Assembly: GCA_004193545.1 (NCBI GenBank)
Contig: RPGO01000030.1
Span: 1 to 64,000, forward strand
Source of the DNA: Candidatus Argoarchaeum ethanivorans
GTDB lineage: Archaea; Halobacteriota; Methanosarcinia; Methanosarcinales; EX4572-44
Reading direction: 5' to 3'
DNA length: 64,000 nt
Shown here: positions 61,835 to 64,000 of the stretch, piece by piece
Numbering within the stretch: position 1 is the first letter of the stretch
How the letters are laid out: each line of letters begins with the position of its first letter
Position numbers and translations under genes: made by a program
Notes under the pieces: generated by a model
What the model saw: the letters and a program-made list of their open reading frames with translations, nothing else
What the model was told of the DNA's origin: nothing
Database searches by the model: none

Positions 61835-62658
61835 TGTTTCTCACCAAGTGCAGTGAGCAGTGCTTTATTCATAACATCAACTGGTTCTGATATACCAGTC
61901 CATATTCTAAACGCTTCAGCACCCTGGTAAATCAACATCTTCTCACCAGTGATGATTCTTGCACCAGAAGCTTCAGCTTCCTTCAGCAATCTGGTATGCA
62001 GAGGATTGTAGACAATATCAAAAACAACAAGATTCGAGTGCATCATCTCCTTTTTAACAAGTGTGTTATTGGTATCTGGGTACATGCCAACCGATGTGGA
62101 ATTTATAAGAATGTCAGCCTCTGCAATATGCTTTTTAAGTTCTGTTAAACTAAATCCTTCTGCTTTTCCAATTACTGAGACATCCTGTGCAAGTGACTGT
62201 GCCCTCTCTTCTGTCCGATTTACAATAAGCAGTCTTGCACCGGCGAGAGCAAACTGAAACGAGATTGCACGAGAAGCGCCACCAGCGCCAAGCAGTAGCA
62301 CGGTCTTATCTTTAATAGAAATACCAGCACTTTCAACCGCCTTCTTTGCACCAATTCCATCAGTATTATATCCTCTCATACCATTTTTAAAATCCACGGT
62401 GTTTACAGCGCCAATTTGCCCTGCAATAGGATCCGGTTCGACAAATTTCAAAGCAGCTTCCTTTAAAGGAATTGTTAGGTTCACCCCACCAAAACCCATC
62501 GCCTGTGCGCCTGAAAGAGCATTTCCAAGGTTCTCTCTCTTAACTTTGAAAGCATGATAGCGTGCCGATAGACCAAGAGCAGATATAGCAGCATTATGTA
62601 TAACGGGCGAGAGACTGTGCGATATCGGATCTCCAAAAACAGCAAACACTTGCTCCAT
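61831..62658 (-). CDS. aroE: Shikimate dehydrogenase
   Basis: 275 residues from the ATG at 62658 (MEQVFAVFGDPISHSLSP, the family start); the frame stays open upstream through the palindromic repeat, which is not taken as coding. Motifs: GVNLTIPLKEAAL (shikimate-binding Lys), GAVNTVDFKNGMRGYNTDGIG, Rossmann LLLGAGGASRAISF, NRTEERA, INSTSVGMYPD. Reduces 3-dehydroshikimate with NADPH. Operon aroE-tyrA. Confidence 0.94.
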   Translation of the reverse strand: MEQVFAVFGDPISHSLSPVIHNAAISALGLSARYHAFKVKRENLGNALSGAQAMGFGGVNLTIPLKEAALKFVEPDPIAGQIGAVNTVDFKNGMRGYNTDGIGAKKAVESAGISIKDKTVLLLGAGGASRAISFQFALAGARLLIVNRTEERAQSLAQDVSVIGKAEGFSLTELKKHIAEADILINSTSVGMYPDTNNTLVKKEMMHSNLVVFDIVYNPLHTRLLKEAEASGARIITGEKMLIYQGAEAFRIWTGISEPVDVMNKALLTALGEKQ

Positions 62659-62702
62659 CAAGTAAACTACACAGTAATAAGAAGTAGAAAAAAGTTTCGT
62701 AA

Positions 62703-62842
62703 CTGCACAACTTCGTTGTGCAGAAACAACTCTCGATTGCGAAGCAATCGAGTGCATAGAAAATAACAGGTAGCTTTTAATTCTCGACTCTCGCAAGCAC
62801 TACACAACTTCGCTTTCGCAGAACTACACACTTCGTGTGTAG
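62703..62842 (-). repeat. Modular palindromic repeat, locus H (upstream of aroE)
   Basis: Minus-strand order: CACACGAAGTGTG (~62826-62842), CTGCGAAAGCGAAGTTGTG (~62805-62823), GAGTCGAGAATTAAAAGC (~62770-62790), CTCGATTGC-TTC-GCAATCGAG (62732-62752), CTGCACAAC-GAA-GTTGTGCAG (62703-62723). The last hairpin ends 45 bases before the aroE ATG. The module at 62769-62842 is shared with locus C. Confidence 0.8.
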
Positions 62843-62915
62843 AAAATAAAAGATGAGCGTAATTGCTCATCTCAACGTTTTAATTTATTTGCTTTTTCCT
62901 TCGTCTATTACTCTA

Positions 62916-64000
62916 TTAGACTACAGCCACAGATTCTTCCGCATCTACCAGGCCATGGCCATATAGCTTTGAATCTCCTAAAGGATCTGCTGTTGTCTGA
63001 AGAACGCTTCTAACATCGCTCTCATTATTGGCCGCCAATATCAGCGCTGCCGTACCGCTTACATGTGGACATGCCATACTTGTTCCATTTATTGTGTCGT
63101 ATCCTTCGTCAAGCCATGTCGATTTTATATCTACCCCTGGTGCTGCCAGCTCAAGGTAATATCCGGAATTACTCCAGTAAGGAGCTGCATTACTCTGATC
63201 TATAGCACCTACCGCAATAACCGAACCACAAGCAGCAGGATATGATATTTCATCTGTTGCAGGATCTCCATCTCCATCGTTTCCAGCAGCCGCAACGAGA
63301 ATCAACCCATTTATGGATGCAGTATTGCATGCCTCTTCCATAGCTTGCGAATCAAATCCACCGCCAAGGCTCATGGATATTACGTCCATACCATTAGCTA
63401 CAGACCACTGGATACCATCGATTATATCACTGTAAGTTCCGCTTCCATCGTTTCGCAAAACTTTCACGCCATAAAGCGATGCACCCGGAGCGACACCCAC
63501 AACGCCTATATCATTGTTTTCGGCTGCGATTATACCTGCACAATGTGTTCCGTGCCCGTTCTTATCTGTCCAGTCTCTTGGTTTAGTCGATTCTCTCGGC
63601 CCGATCACACTCACACCGCCTTTAACATTGTCATCGAGATCAGGATGTTTGTACGCTATACCTGTATCCAGAACCGCAACTTTAACACCAGTGCCTGTGG
63701 TCATAGTCCATGCAAGTTCTGCATCTATCCGGTCAACGCCCCACTGTAATTCCTGTGGTGGTTGTTCTTTTTTTGGTTTGTCTTTTCCTGGTGGTGATGC
63801 GGGTTTGCCCAATGCATACACCATCGCATCCTCTTCAACATACATCACGTTAGGGTTCTTTTGTATTGCTTCGATAGCTTTTGGCGGAAGAGTAGCAGCC
63901 ATAGCAGGAATTATCTTCCAGACCTTGTTGACCGTTCCGCCGTGAGACTCTACAACTTCCCGCATCTCATTGGAGTGGGGCTCTTTGAACCCGATGATCA
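62916..64000 (-). CDS. Subtilisin-family serine protease (S8), N-terminus beyond window
   Basis: At least 360 residues; the frame is open to base 64000. An I9-type propeptide begins IIGFKEPHSNEM and runs to VMYVEEDAMVYAL. Then a Pro/Lys linker and the S8 domain: Asp in VAVLDTGIAYKHPDL, His in NGHGTHCAGIIAAE, oxyanion Asn in LVAAAGNDGDGD, Ser in NGTSMACPHVSG. No C-terminal extension after GHGLVDAEESVAVV. Probably secreted and self-processed; the signal peptide would lie outside. Separate from the aroE-tyrA unit. Confidence 0.93.
   Translation of the reverse strand, partial: IIGFKEPHSNEMREVVESHGGTVNKVWKIIPAMAATLPPKAIEAIQKNPNVMYVEEDAMVYALGKPASPPGKDKPKKEQPPQELQWGVDRIDAELAWTMTTGTGVKVAVLDTGIAYKHPDLDDNVKGGVSVIGPRESTKPRDWTDKNGHGTHCAGIIAAENNDIGVVGVAPGASLYGVKVLRNDGSGTYSDIIDGIQWSVANGMDVISMSLGGGFDSQAMEEACNTASINGLILVAAAGNDGDGDPATDEISYPAACGSVIAVGAIDQSNAAPYWSNSGYYLELAAPGVDIKSTWLDEGYDTINGTSMACPHVSGTAALILAANNESDVRSVLQTTADPLGDSKLYGHGLVDAEESVAVV

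Noticed and set aside
62659-62796. Extended aroE reading frame through repeat locus H
   Set aside because: AroE family proteins start at the MEQVFAVFGDP position; the added residues are translated repeat.

Overview
The window looks like a chromosome segment of an anaerobic, cytochrome-rich archaeon. The archaeal marks are ribosomal protein eS1 (S3Ae), the RadA paralogue RadB, TATA/BRE-like promoters, a PGF-CTERM surface protein, a bipartite LplA/LplB lipoate ligase and an AmrS radical-SAM enzyme. Two giant multihaem c-type cytochromes (32 and 35 CxxCH motifs), six smaller ones, a CcmF haem lyase, HemL, an AMP-forming acetyl-CoA synthetase and a futalosine-hydrolase-like gene (menaquinone route) would fit an ANME-type member of the Methanosarcinia, for example Methanoperedenaceae. 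That placement is inference from gene content.

Layout. 1-3 kb: class III ribonucleotide reductase (nrdD, cut by the window edge) with its glutaredoxin, then IS debris around a 74-residue membrane protein. 3-9.3 kb: argS, radB/rps3ae (divergent), acs and an orphan. 9.4-13.7 kb: an insertion-sequence island with one IS630-type element, two head-to-tail IS630 copies, and a decayed copy of the ABC permease whose intact relative lies at 22-23 kb. 13.7-18.7 kb: hicBA, lplAB, a membrane protein, a broken IS200/IS605 TnpA and a 608-residue orphan. 18.8-27.3 kb: hemL, a MacB/LolCDE-like ABC system with a PGF-CTERM partner, amrS, and a LeuA-family acyltransferase truncated by a 125-bp tandem duplication. 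27.3-50 kb: the cytochrome region, in at least three minus-strand transcription units: pentahaem cytochromes with a lipoprotein; a 2565-residue beta-helix/32-haem protein with two small cytochromes; and a tetrahaem cytochrome, signal peptidase, membrane protein, 2145-residue 35-haem protein and CcmF. 50-53 kb: two broken transposons. 53-57.7 kb: a third pentahaem lipoprotein and a compact RsbR-RsbS-RsbT-type stressosome operon with a second GHKL kinase, an RsbX-like phosphatase and a GAF protein. 57.9-64 kb: serA, mqnB-like, aroE-tyrA and a subtilisin that runs off the end.

Functionally, the central block can be read as an extracellular electron conduit: membrane-tethered pentahaem proteins, small tetrahaem proteins and two very large surface cytochromes, together with a haem-attachment factor and a signal peptidase. 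Acs, HemL and the menaquinone gene suit that physiology. No tRNA, rRNA or CRISPR array was recognised.

The most unusual non-coding feature is a family of modular palindromic repeats (nine loci, outside the cytochrome region). Their stems show compensatory base changes. They abut stop codons or Shine-Dalgarno sites, and at two loci they are flanked by roughly 30-bp direct duplications of a neighbouring gene end.
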